From positions 62,001-126,000 of the forward strand of contig CAWGPP010000023.1 in NCBI GenBank assembly GCA_963824545.1: 64,000 nt of DNA, read 5' to 3'. A program made the translations under genes and the position numbers. Positions 1 through 8,502 of this stretch are shown piece after piece. The stretch's first letter is position 1. Every line of letters starts with the position of its first letter. The stretch comes from Bog-532 sp963824545 (GTDB taxonomy: Bacteria > Actinomycetota > Actinomycetes > Streptosporangiales > Streptosporangiaceae). The notes beneath the pieces are model-generated. The model had not been told where the DNA came from. It ran no database searches and saw only the letters and a list, made by a program, of their open reading frames with translations.

Positions 1-2
1 CC

Positions 3-365
3 ATGCGGCGCCTGTACCTGACCCGCGCGGTGGGCCGGATGTGGTGGGGACGGCCGTCGTTCCACCGCCAGTCGCGGTTCCTCGGCGAGATCCCCGCGCC
101 GCTGATCGAGTGGCGGCGGGACGAGAGAGCGGCCACCGCGCCCGCGATGGAGCGCGCCGCCCAGCGGCCAGGCGTGGACTCACCCGGCAACCGCCAGGTG
201 CCGTCGCTGGCGCCGGGGGACATGGTCACGCACGACAAGTTCGGGCTCGGCTCGGTGGTCTCGGTCGACGGCGCGGGTGACCGGGCCGAGGCGAAGATCG
301 ATTTCGGAGCCGACTACGGGGTCAAGCATCTGGTGCTCCGTTACGCCCCGCTGGAGAAGATCTAG
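3..365 (+). CDS. pcrA: ATP-dependent DNA helicase PcrA/UvrD, C-terminal fragment
   Basis: Only the last 120 residues are in the window; the gene starts upstream. The end has the beta-barrel tail typical of PcrA/UvrD superfamily 1 helicases: PGDMVTHDKFGLGSVV, then KIDFGADYGVKHLVLRYAPLEKI split by no gap, which in this family contacts RNA polymerase or partner proteins. The helicase motor motifs lie outside the window, so the call rests on this tail alone. The family unwinds DNA 3' to 5' in repair and replication restart. The gene runs in the same direction as the B12-binding protein and sucCD. Confidence 0.85.
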   Translation: MRRLYLTRAVGRMWWGRPSFHRQSRFLGEIPAPLIEWRRDERAATAPAMERAAQRPGVDSPGNRQVPSLAPGDMVTHDKFGLGSVVSVDGAGDRAEAKIDFGADYGVKHLVLRYAPLEKI

Positions 366-451
366 CCGGGCAGACGCCGGGGACAGCGGTCGCTCAGGCC
401 GCTGACCTGCGACGACGGTATGCCGGGCGGCGGCTGTGGCAGGATTCGTCC

Positions 452-868
<417 letters not shown>

Positions 869-1010
869 CGCCGCCGCGGCCGCTGAGAGGCACTTCACAG
901 CCCCGCAAGCGGAACCGGCCGGCGCGCGAGAGAGCGATCACGGCTAGGCTGCGGGCAGGGCGGGCCCGCCGATGATGGCGGCCGCAAGCGGATACCGAGG
1001 ACGGGCAGAC

Positions 1011-2210
1011 GTGGACCTGTTCGAACATCAGGCGAAGGAGCTCTTCGCTGAATATGGCGTTCCCGTACCAGGCGGGAAGGTCGCCAGCACGGCTGAGGAG
1101 GCGCGCGACATCGCGGCGGAGTTCGCCGCGGCGGGACGGCCCAAGGTCGTCATCAAGGCCCAGGTAAAGGCCGGCGGGCGCGGCAAGGCCGGCGGTGTGA
1201 AGCTGGCCGACAGCCCGGAGGCCGCCTACGAGATCGCTCAGCAGATCCTCGGCATGGACATCAAGGGGCACACCGTGCACAAGGTCCTGGTCGAGGAGGC
1301 CAGCGACATTGCGCAGGAGTACTACCTCTCCTTCCTGCTCGACCGGGCCAACCGCACGTTCCTGTCGATCTGCTCGGTCCAGGGCGGCATGGAGATCGAG
1401 GAGGTCGCGCACACCAACCCGGAGGCGGTCGCGCGCATCCCGGTGTCGCCGCTGTCCGGCATCGACCACGCCAAGGCCAGGGAGATTGTCAGCGCGGGCC
1501 GGCTCCCGGACGAAGCGCTGACCGGCGCGGCCCAGCTGGCCGAGCGGCTCTGGGCGGTGTTCACCGACGAGGACGCGACGCTGGTCGAGGTCAACCCCAT
1601 GATCCTGTCCGCCGACGGCCGCGTGCTCGCGCTCGACGGCAAGGTGACGCTCGATGACAACGCCGCGTTCCGGCAGGGCGAGAGCTTCGAGAACTTCGCC
1701 GACCAGAGCGCCACCGACCCACTGGAGGCCGCGGCCAAGGCCAGGCACCTGAACTACGTCAAGCTGGACGGCCAGGTCGGCATCATCGGGAACGGCGCCG
1801 GGCTGGTCATGTCCACGCTGGACGTGGTGGCCTACGCCGGCGAGGCGTTCGGCGGCATCCGCCCGGCCAACTTCCTGGACATCGGCGGCGGCGCGTCGGC
1901 CGAGGTGATGGCGAACGGCCTGGAGATCGTGCTGTCCGACCCATCGGTCCGGAGCGTGTTCGTCAACGTCTTCGGCGGGATCACGTCCTGCGACGCGGTG
2001 GCCAACGGGATCGTCTCGGCCATCAGCATGCTCGGCGACCGGGGTGAGAAGGTCACCCACCCGATCGTCGTCCGGCTGGACGGCAACAACGCAGTCGAAG
2101 GCCGGCGGATACTCGACGAGGCCGCGATCGGCTCGATCGAGCAGGTAGGGACCATGGACGACGCCGCCAGGCGCGCCGCCGAGCTGGCGTCCGCCGGAGC
2201 AGGAGCATAG
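1011..2210 (+). CDS. sucC: Succinyl-CoA synthetase beta subunit
   Basis: The beta subunit of succinate-CoA ligase, which makes ATP or GTP from succinyl-CoA in the TCA cycle. I place the start at GTG 1011 (VDLFEHQAKELFAEYGVPVP), with GAGG ten bases upstream, rather than at ATG 972, because family members begin at DLFEHQAKELF. The ATP-grasp part shows KAQVKAGGRGKAGGVK near residues 45-60 and VEVNPMILSADG. The C-terminal ligase part has GGGASAEVMANGLEI and NVFGGITSCDAVANGI. About 399 residues is normal. The stop is two bases before sucD, so the two are cotranscribed and their products form the alpha-beta enzyme. Confidence 0.97.
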   Translation: MDLFEHQAKELFAEYGVPVPGGKVASTAEEARDIAAEFAAAGRPKVVIKAQVKAGGRGKAGGVKLADSPEAAYEIAQQILGMDIKGHTVHKVLVEEASDIAQEYYLSFLLDRANRTFLSICSVQGGMEIEEVAHTNPEAVARIPVSPLSGIDHAKAREIVSAGRLPDEALTGAAQLAERLWAVFTDEDATLVEVNPMILSADGRVLALDGKVTLDDNAAFRQGESFENFADQSATDPLEAAAKARHLNYVKLDGQVGIIGNGAGLVMSTLDVVAYAGEAFGGIRPANFLDIGGGASAEVMANGLEIVLSDPSVRSVFVNVFGGITSCDAVANGIVSAISMLGDRGEKVTHPIVVRLDGNNAVEGRRILDEAAIGSIEQVGTMDDAARRAAELASAGAGA

Positions 2211-2212
2211 AG

Positions 2213-3100
2213 ATGGCGATCTTCCTCACCACCCAGAGCCGGGTCATGATCCAGGGGATCACCGGCTCGGAGGGCCGCAAGCACGGGGCCCGGATGCTGG
2301 CCGCCGGCACCAATATCGTCGGCGGCACCAACCCGCGCAAGGCCGGGCAGACCGTCGCCCTGCACGACCGCGAGATCCCGGTCTTCGGCACGGTGGCCGA
2401 CACCATGGCGGAAACCGGCGCGGACGTCTCGGTCATCTTCGTCCCGGCCAGCGGGACCAAGGACGCGGTGATCGAGGCCGTCAACGCGCGGATCCCGCTC
2501 GCCGTGGTCATCACCGAGGGCGTCCCGGTGCACGACTCGGCCGAGTTCTGGGCGTACGCGTGCGCCGCCGGGAACGCGACCCGGATCGTCGGCCCGAACT
2601 GCCCCGGCATCGCCTCGCCGGGCAAGTCCAACGCCGGCATCATCCCGGCGGACATCACCTCCGAGGGGCGTATCGGGCTGGTCTCCAAGTCCGGCACGCT
2701 GACCTATCAGATGATGTACGAACTCCGCGACATCGGTTTCTCCACCGCCGTGGGTATCGGCGGCGACCCGATCATCGGCACCACGCACATCGACTGCCTC
2801 CAGGCGTTCCAGGAAGACCCGGAGACGGACGTGATCGTGATGATCGGCGAGATCGGCGGCGACGCCGAAGAGCGGGCCGCGGACTACATCGAGCAGCACG
2901 TCACCAAGCCGGTCGTCGGCTACGTGGCCGGCTTCACCGCGCCGGAAGGGAAGACGATGGGGCACGCGGGCGCCATCATCTCCGGTTCGTCCGGCACCGC
3001 CCAGGCCAAGAAGGAGGCCCTGGAGAAGGCGGGCGTCCGCGTCGGCCGGACACCCAGCGGGACGGCCACCCTGGCCCGCGAGGCCATCCGGCGCGCCTGA
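2213..3100 (+). CDS. sucD: Succinyl-CoA synthetase alpha subunit
   Basis: The alpha subunit partner of SucC, 295 residues, the usual length. The CoA-binding Rossmann part has GITGSEGRKHGARM near residue 14. The catalytic phosphohistidine is in GHAGAIISGSSGTAQAKKEA near residue 245. IGIGGDPIIGTTHIDCLQAF and MIGEIGGDAEE mark the ligase domain. The ATG follows the sucC stop after two bases with GGAG just upstream, a tight operon. The 3' end runs into a GC-rich structured repeat that may end the transcript. Confidence 0.97.
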   Translation: MAIFLTTQSRVMIQGITGSEGRKHGARMLAAGTNIVGGTNPRKAGQTVALHDREIPVFGTVADTMAETGADVSVIFVPASGTKDAVIEAVNARIPLAVVITEGVPVHDSAEFWAYACAAGNATRIVGPNCPGIASPGKSNAGIIPADITSEGRIGLVSKSGTLTYQMMYELRDIGFSTAVGIGGDPIIGTTHIDCLQAFQEDPETDVIVMIGEIGGDAEERAADYIEQHVTKPVVGYVAGFTAPEGKTMGHAGAIISGSSGTAQAKKEALEKAGVRVGRTPSGTATLAREAIRRA

Positions 3101-3130
3101 GCAGCCGTTGCTACCGGCGAGCACCGGGCG

Positions 3131-3337
3131 TGGGTTACGGCGGGCCGCTCGTTACCGGCCCAGCGATCCCGGCCGTCAGGCCGGGTGAGCGGCCGGTGCT
3201 GTCGGCGAAGTACCACCGCGCGGGCGCGGAGCGCATTCGGGGGGTCCGGGGGGTCGCCCCCCCGGGTCAGCACTGTCGGCGAGGTACCACCGCGCGGGCG
3301 CGGAGCGCATCGGGGGGGTCCGGGGGGTCGTCCCATC
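3131..3337 (+). repeat. Dispersed GC-rich structured repeat, copy 1 (one full unit plus a second partial unit)
   Basis: The unit starts at GGGTTACGGCG, includes small hairpins, then GTCGGCGAAGTACCACCGCG, GGGCGCGGAGCGCATTCGG and a G-run/C-run hairpin (GGGGGTCCGGGGGGTCGCCCCCC). The last half repeats at once from 3274. The same unit recurs at 36693-36969 and 45717-45855, and inverted at 57391-57523. It sits just behind sucD. Function is unknown; the strong hairpins would suit transcript ends. Confidence 0.85.
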
Positions 3338-3576
3338 CCAAATGGGAAATCTCGACCCCAGACCGCAGGCTAGTAATCGAACAAATGATCCAGCTCTGAC
3401 CGGCTCTCCGTAACCATAGACCACGCAACCAGGAAGGACCACCCCGAACTCCACCGGGACGAGCACCGTCGCACCCGTCCCGGGTCACGCCGCTTGGCAC
3501 GGCTTCTGGATGTCGCCCCATATGACTACGGTTAGCTACAGCATCCTGATGAATGGTGATAAGGGGAGGGAGCTTC
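3338..3576. other. Intergenic stretch, left edge of accessory island 1
   Basis: Between the repeat and the next gene I see only a short hairpin TCCCAtcccaAATGGGA near 3335-3355 and no convincing coding frame. Upstream of the next gene, AAGGGGAGGG at 3561-3570 is its ribosome binding site. Confidence 0.4.
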
Positions 3577-4848
3577 GTGGCTAGGAAGCGCGGGTTCTTC
3601 GCGGAGCTGCAGTACCAGAGCCAGCAGGCTGAGAAACGGCGGCGACAGCAAGCTGCCGCTGCTTACCGTGCCCAGTTGGCGGCCCAGAGAGAGGCCGAGC
3701 GGTCGAGGCTAGCCTCGGAACGTGCGAGGGCCGCCGCGGTAAAGGCAACTGTGCGGGAGAAGGATCGGCTGGAGAAGGAAGCGGCCCGCCTCCATGGGGA
3801 GTCTCAGATAGCCGAGGCCGGATCCCGCAACGCGAAGCTTGCGCAGGTGTTCGAGGAGATCGACGGTATCCTCGCTGCGACATTTGGGGTCGACGATTAC
3901 ATCGACCTTGAGTCAATGAAAGTAAAGACGGTAAATCATCGCCCATTTAGGCCTGGCCCGGTCGGCACCCCGACACCGGCAATGCCCAAACTCCTGTACC
4001 CCCCGGAGCCGACTTACCACGAGCCACCGGCACCCGGAGGACTGTTCGGCGCGAAGAAGAAGCATGCGGAGCTGATCGCGCAAGCGCAGGCGGAGCATGA
4101 GCGAGTGCACAAAGAGTGGTCTGAGAAGAAAACGGCGATGTACAACGCGCACGTCGCTGAGGCGCGACGCCGCGAGGAGGTCGAGCGCAGGCGCCTGGAG
4201 CGCCTGCTCGCCGCCGAGGCGCAGTACAAAATCGAATGCCAGAAGCGTGAAGCAGAGGCTAACGCGCGTAACCAGGAGCTGGACAAGCTCATCAGCAATC
4301 TGGCGTTCGATGTCGAATCGGCGATCCACGAATACGTCGGCATTGTCCTGTCGAACTCGGTATACCCCGATGCATTCCCGGTCAGCCATGATCACGAGTT
4401 CGACCTATCGAACCGAGAGCTGCGATTGACAGTTACCGTCCCGCCGCCGTCCGACGTTCCCGCCGTCAAAGAATACAGGTACGTCAAGGCGAAGGACGAG
4501 ATCACCGCAACGCTGTTGCCGCTCAGGGCACAGAAGGACCGGTACGCCGGGGCGGTCCACCAGGTCGCGGTCCGCTCCCTGCACGAAATCTTCGAAGCCG
4601 ATCGCGGCGGCAAGATCCACTCGATCGCGCTTACGCTCGACACGGAAGCCGTCTCGCCGGCCACGGGATTGTCCGAAGCTATTCCGCTGGTGATCGTGGC
4701 CGCCGACCGGGAGACGTTCGGCCGCTTTGACCTGACTAACGTCGTCCCTCGTGCCACACTCGACCACCTCGGTGCCGCCGTGTCCAGATCCCCATTCGAC
4801 CTGACGCCCGCCGACACCTCCCACGGTGTGCGGGCCCGCAGGCAGTGA
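3577..4848 (+). CDS. Actinobacterial coiled-coil protein paired with a DUF4041/GIY-YIG protein
   Basis: I choose GTG 3577 (VARKRGFFAELQYQSQQAEKRRR) because it has GGGAGGG seven bases upstream. Residues 10-100 are a charged Ala/Arg/Glu/Gln-rich coiled coil. A proline-rich linker follows (PGPVGTPTPAMPKLLYPPEP), then GLFGAKKKHAELIAQAQAEHE opening a second coiled coil to about residue 240. The last 180 residues are globular, with EYVGIVLSNSVYPDAFP, VKEYRYVKAKDEITAT and LHEIFEADRGGKI. I recognise this as a recurring actinobacterial family of unknown function and see no catalytic motif. It overlaps the next gene, so the two products are probably made together. Its lower GC than sucCD suggests transfer. 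Confidence 0.75.
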   Translation: MARKRGFFAELQYQSQQAEKRRRQQAAAAYRAQLAAQREAERSRLASERARAAAVKATVREKDRLEKEAARLHGESQIAEAGSRNAKLAQVFEEIDGILAATFGVDDYIDLESMKVKTVNHRPFRPGPVGTPTPAMPKLLYPPEPTYHEPPAPGGLFGAKKKHAELIAQAQAEHERVHKEWSEKKTAMYNAHVAEARRREEVERRRLERLLAAEAQYKIECQKREAEANARNQELDKLISNLAFDVESAIHEYVGIVLSNSVYPDAFPVSHDHEFDLSNRELRLTVTVPPPSDVPAVKEYRYVKAKDEITATLLPLRAQKDRYAGAVHQVAVRSLHEIFEADRGGKIHSIALTLDTEAVSPATGLSEAIPLVIVAADRETFGRFDLTNVVPRATLDHLGAAVSRSPFDLTPADTSHGVRARRQ

Positions 4849-6329
4849 CGATGCGGTTCAACCCGCCACCCGGCTGGCCGAGCCCACCCGACGGCTGGAC
4901 TCCGCCGCCGGGCTGGAACCCGGACCCGTCCTGGCCGGCGCCCCCTGATGGGTGGCAACTATGGTTGCCCGACATCGACAACACCAGCGATAGCGAAATC
5001 CCAGACGCTGGCGGCGGTGTCGGCCCACCCGACGGCCATGTGCCGGCCACTCCCGCTGCCCCCGCCACGCAGCCGACGGCAGGGCTTACGCGAGGTAGGC
5101 ATGCTGCCGACGACCCACCTACGGCGCCAGTAGCCACACGCGCTACCACAGATACGGCGGTCCTGCTGACACGCATCGCCGAACTCGAAGCGGCCCTCGC
5201 TGCCCAGACCACCGGCAAGGAGGTCATCGAGCTAAGCGATCAGCGCGTGTTGCAGGACGTCGGCATCTATCGCTACCACCATCCGCTGGAGAACGCTGTC
5301 GCGTATAAAGAGCGGCTGACCCAACTCGAAGCACAGATCGACGAGATCGTAAAGAGTGGCAGGGCCGTGCTGGCTGCTGACCTGTTCACGTTTGACGGAT
5401 CTTTGGCTAAGGGCAGCAAGATGGTCGCCGACCTATCCAGACTGATGCTGCGCGCCTATAACGCCGAAGCTGACAACTGTGTCCGTTCCCTGCGTTCCGG
5501 CAACATCGGCACCGCTACGAAACGGCTCGTATCCGCTGTGACCGCGATCGAGAAGCTCGGCGCCATCATGGACATGCGGGTAAATCCTCAATACCACGCG
5601 CTGCGCGTCGCCGAACTTGAGCTAACCGCTGACTACCAGATCAAGCTCCAGGAAGAGCGCGAACAGGCTGGCGAGGAACGTGCGCTGCTGAGGGAGCAGC
5701 GTCGAGCCGAGGCCGAGCTGGCAGCGGAGAAGGAGCGCTTGGATAAGGAGCGCGGTCATTATGTCAGTGTGCTGGAGACCCTGCGAGCCAAAGGCGACTA
5801 TGTCGCCGCCGAGGAGCTCGTCGGCCGGCTGGCCGACATTGACAAGGCCATCCAGGCAAACGACTATCGGATCGCGAACATCCGCGCCGGGTTCGTATAC
5901 GTCATCTCGAACATCGGTGCGTTCGGACCGAATATTGTCAAGATCGGCATGACCCGACGTCTCGTGCCCATGGACCGCGTCCGTGAGCTCGGTGATGCTT
6001 CTGTCCCATTCCGGTATGACGTGCACGCTATGTTCTTTTCCGCAGACGCGATCACGCTTGAGAACGAGCTTCACAAGACGTTTGCGAGCCGTCGAGTTAA
6101 CTTGGTTAACGAACGCCGGGAGTTCTTCTTCGCGACCCCGGCCGAGGTCCGTGCGGCACTGCTGGAGAAGTCCGGCGGACTGCTGGAATTCCACGAGAAC
6201 CCCGAGGCACCCGAATTCTTCCAAAGTGTCGGCCACTGGCCAGATGACCTCGATCTTGGTCGGTCGCCTGACCGTAAATTCGGGACTCTGGCAGTCGGGC
6301 AAGGCGGTGAGTCTCAAAATAGTGGCTGA
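4845..6329 (+). CDS. DUF4041 protein with C-terminal GIY-YIG-like (T5orf172/MUG113) domain
   Basis: The start is GTG 4845, overlapping the upstream stop (GTGA), or ATG 4851. The first 40 residues are a tryptophan/proline repeat (PPPGWPSPPDGW, PPPGWNPDPSW, PAPPDGWQLW) seen at the N-terminus of many actinobacterial proteins. DUF4041 spans about residues 120-330 (YRYHHPLENAVAYKERL, SRLMLRAYNAEAD, then a long coiled coil). Residues about 345-440 are a GIY-YIG-like nuclease domain: AGFVYVISNIGAFG, VKIGMTRRLVPMDRVRELG, FHAMFFSADAITLE-type segment, HKTFASRRVNLVNERREFFF. GIY-YIG domains cut DNA or RNA, and DUF4041 proteins are often found in mobile or defence islands. The function of the pair is inference. 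Confidence 0.82.
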   Translation: MTMRFNPPPGWPSPPDGWTPPPGWNPDPSWPAPPDGWQLWLPDIDNTSDSEIPDAGGGVGPPDGHVPATPAAPATQPTAGLTRGRHAADDPPTAPVATRATTDTAVLLTRIAELEAALAAQTTGKEVIELSDQRVLQDVGIYRYHHPLENAVAYKERLTQLEAQIDEIVKSGRAVLAADLFTFDGSLAKGSKMVADLSRLMLRAYNAEADNCVRSLRSGNIGTATKRLVSAVTAIEKLGAIMDMRVNPQYHALRVAELELTADYQIKLQEEREQAGEERALLREQRRAEAELAAEKERLDKERGHYVSVLETLRAKGDYVAAEELVGRLADIDKAIQANDYRIANIRAGFVYVISNIGAFGPNIVKIGMTRRLVPMDRVRELGDASVPFRYDVHAMFFSADAITLENELHKTFASRRVNLVNERREFFFATPAEVRAALLEKSGGLLEFHENPEAPEFFQSVGHWPDDLDLGRSPDRKFGTLAVGQGGESQNSG

Positions 6330-6517
6330 TCGGCCACCTCACGGTAAGCCGCTGGAAGTTCAAGGATCACCGCGCATATCGTCGACTACGTGCGCCCCGC
6401 ACTAGGAGTTACCGATGCGCTGGTTGCTCGGCACTCCCCACTGAGAGCACCGGCATCGCATTTGCCCGACATTTCCCCTAGTGGCACGGGCTGATCGTCC
6501 GACTGTATTGCAATTGG

Positions 6518-7303
6518 GTGCGCACCTCTGAAGGGAGCTTAATCATAAGCGAGCTTGGCACCGTACGCCGATACTCATACTGGTCTGACAGGCGCATTAA
6601 AAGTATCGCGACGGACAACGATATTGAGTTGGATCGACGCCAGCGTCTCACTTTCAGAAGTCGCGCTTTTGGTCTGTTGCCTCAGACGGAGTTCACCAAA
6701 GAGCGTAAGGGCGTACAGCGGCACGAGGTCGCTCAGCGGATCGAAAGGGCGATCGGCCAGCTCGCCGTTGAGGATTTCGTAACTCCACCTTCCACCGTTT
6801 TTGCAAAAGGATGCGGGCAAGTTACTCTTGCCGCTTACACTCGGTATTATCCGGAAAAAAGTTCCGAAAGGACGGGCATCATAGCCCACACTCGTACGGT
6901 AAGTAGCGATGGATGCCGCGTTGAGATATGCCTATTCGGAAGTATGGGTAATTGCGCCGACTACCTCTCGACGGACGGCGTGGAAACCTCGATGTGGTCA
7001 TCTTCATCTGCTTGGTCAATTGAAGAGTTTATCGCCAATCGCGGGACGAGGCCAGCGCCGATCTATGATGATGACGAATCGATAGCCGTCGAAATAGTAC
7101 GAGTATTTAACAACGAAGGTCTAAGTAAAAAGCGTGTATTTGAGAGATTGACTAATGCTGAGTGGTTTGCCGGGGTCTATAAGGATGTGGAGCTAGATAA
7201 AAAATGTTGGGATCTTAGGCCAGGCGTAGATCTGCCGGAGCCGGTGGACCGAATAGTGATCGGTCAGCCACTGTGGATACGTTCTAGCCATGGCGCCCCT
7301 TAG
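6518..7303 (+). CDS. Unknown protein, AT-richer than its neighbours
   Basis: A 261-residue frame whose codon use is clearly less GC-rich than the backbone (many AAA, TAT, AGT and ATA codons). The reading starts at GTG 6518, but no good ribosome site precedes it. GAAGGGAG at 6530-6537 would suit a start near 6542, where there is only ATC/ATA, so the true start is unsettled. Visible segments are YSYWSDRRIKSIATDNDIEL, a conserved-looking AVEDFVTPPSTVFAKGCG near residue 85, HTRTVSSDGCRVEICLFGS, and a C-terminal EPVDRIVIGQPLWIR. The pattern resembles small actinobacterial hypotheticals of the SAVMC3_10250/DUF7019 type, but I am not sure. It lies 190 bases behind the GIY-YIG gene. Confidence 0.6.
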   Translation: MRTSEGSLIISELGTVRRYSYWSDRRIKSIATDNDIELDRRQRLTFRSRAFGLLPQTEFTKERKGVQRHEVAQRIERAIGQLAVEDFVTPPSTVFAKGCGQVTLAAYTRYYPEKSSERTGIIAHTRTVSSDGCRVEICLFGSMGNCADYLSTDGVETSMWSSSSAWSIEEFIANRGTRPAPIYDDDESIAVEIVRVFNNEGLSKKRVFERLTNAEWFAGVYKDVELDKKCWDLRPGVDLPEPVDRIVIGQPLWIRSSHGAP

Positions 7304-7671
7304 TTTTTCTGTACCGCTAACTACGGTTCCGTTCGCCTTTGGATTCATCCTTATATTTCAGTCATTAAACGCTGTAGGAACTTTGTTATCCTTGCCGGTA
7401 GCGTCGCGTAGAGTTCCCGTCCGCGCATGACTCGGGCATCGGACCTTCACGCAACGCCGACTGTGCAGACCGGCGGTTACGTGCGCCCCTCTACCATCGG
7501 CGGCAGTCTCATCAAAGCAATCGCGTTGGCCGCCACTGGATAACTCTGCATGGCCGCCGCTGGGCAGATTCAGCTGGCGTCTCACACAAGCGTGCCGCGC
7601 GCGGGCCACTTGCCGCCCCCCACCCGCATACGGTCTCAGTATGGGCCCGCATGACAGCGGCTGCGCCGCTG

Positions 7672-7774
7672 GCCTGGCTGGCTGCCGTTCAACCCGCTCC
7701 GTCACCACTTCCTGACCCCCCACTTCGTGCGGCCGAGGTCAGGAAGCACTCGGCAGAACGGCAGCCAGCCAGGC
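7672..7774. repeat. Nested inverted repeat, perfect 19-base outer arms
   Basis: GCCTGGCTGGCTGCCGTTC at 7672-7690 is exactly matched in reverse complement at 7756-7774. Inside, CTTCCTGACC at 7708-7717 pairs with GGTCAGGAAG at 7737-7746. Together they form a long cruciform-capable structure. Such structures occur at plasmid and integrative-element replication or transfer sites, but the role here is unproven. Confidence 0.8.
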
Positions 7775-7801
7775 AAAGAGCATTAAAGATTGAAGATCAA
7801 A

Positions 7802-7877
7802 GGGTGGGGGAACCCTGAACCCCGCCCCCGGTCCCCGCAAAATCACCGGCCCCGAGGTTCAAGGTTCCCCCACACCC
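7802..7877. repeat. Second imperfect inverted repeat of about 20 bases
   Basis: GGGTGGGGGAACCCTGAACC at 7802-7821 pairs, with a two-base insertion and one mismatch, with the arm at 7856-7877 (GGTTCAAGGTTCCCCCACACCC read on the plus strand in two parts). It lies 28 bases after the first inverted repeat and upstream of a GntR gene and a broken recombinase. Confidence 0.7.
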
Positions 7878-8015
7878 CCTCCTGACTCCTGCCCGCAAGA
7901 TCAAAACCAGCGGCTGCGGCGCGGCGGGAGCACCATCGGGTTGCGGCCGTCTGGGCATGCCGCGGCGGCCGGCCTCGTGGCCTTGGCGCTCTAGGCTCTT
8001 ACCGGGACTTGGGGT

Positions 8016-8258
8016 CTAGTTCGAATTACGGCGCTTGACGTAGTATCCCTTGCCTGGAAAACGCTGAATGAGGTCTTCCTCTTCGAGGACCCGCAGTGCA
8101 TGAGCTGCTGTCTCTCTAGCGACGCCCCATTCCTGCGTCAGTGTGGTGATGGATGGCACTGGATCTCCCGCTTCCAGGTCGCCGCTGCCGATTCGCTGGC
8201 GCAACTGGGCAGCAATGCGCACATAGATGCGCGGATCGTCAGTTTCCTCACCAGGCAC
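8016..8258 (-). CDS. Short GntR-family winged-helix regulator
   Basis: This is little more than a GntR DNA-binding domain: DPRIYVRIAAQLRQRIGSGDLEAGDPVPS, then TLTQEWGVARETAAHALRVLEEEDLIQRFPGKGYYV. There is no effector domain. I take GTG 8258 as start (about 80 residues); ATG 8300 would add 14 residues. Regulators this short are common on actinobacterial integrative and conjugative elements (KorSA/TraR-like), which fits the inverted repeats and recombinase relic nearby. A perfect 16-base palindrome lies just upstream, so autorepression is likely. Confidence 0.8.
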   Translation of the reverse strand: MPGEETDDPRIYVRIAAQLRQRIGSGDLEAGDPVPSITTLTQEWGVARETAAHALRVLEEEDLIQRFPGKGYYVKRRNSN

Positions 8259-8321
8259 GTCCTGAACCCTAGACGACCACCACCTGCGGTGATCACGCAC
8301 CGTAGACCACGATCGATAGTT

Positions 8322-8337
8322 GTCGACTATAGTCGAC
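8322..8337. promoter_or_regulatory. Palindromic operator candidate for the GntR gene
   Basis: GTCGACTATAGTCGAC is a perfect 16-base palindrome in the divergent region 64 bases before the chosen GntR start. Its place and symmetry suit the GntR-family autoregulator's own operator. Confidence 0.6.
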
Positions 8338-8502
8338 TAGTGATAGCGTGCCTCTTGGGACTTTGACCGGCAAAGCCACGCTCAACCGGTGAAATGCAGA
8401 CCCAGGTACCCCTTTCCAGGCCCAACCGGCGGCACCTGCCTTACATGCTGTGCCGGTTCGCGGCCGGTGCGGGGCTAGCGGGCAGACCAAGAGGGTGATC
8501 GG

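Larger units (their letters stand above)
7304..8015. other. 712-base gene-free stretch with two large inverted repeats
   Basis: No frame here looks coding. The stretch holds the nested inverted repeat at 7672-7774 and a second one at 7802-7877, both annotated separately. The first 350 bases are AT-richer, like the gene before them. Confidence 0.5.
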
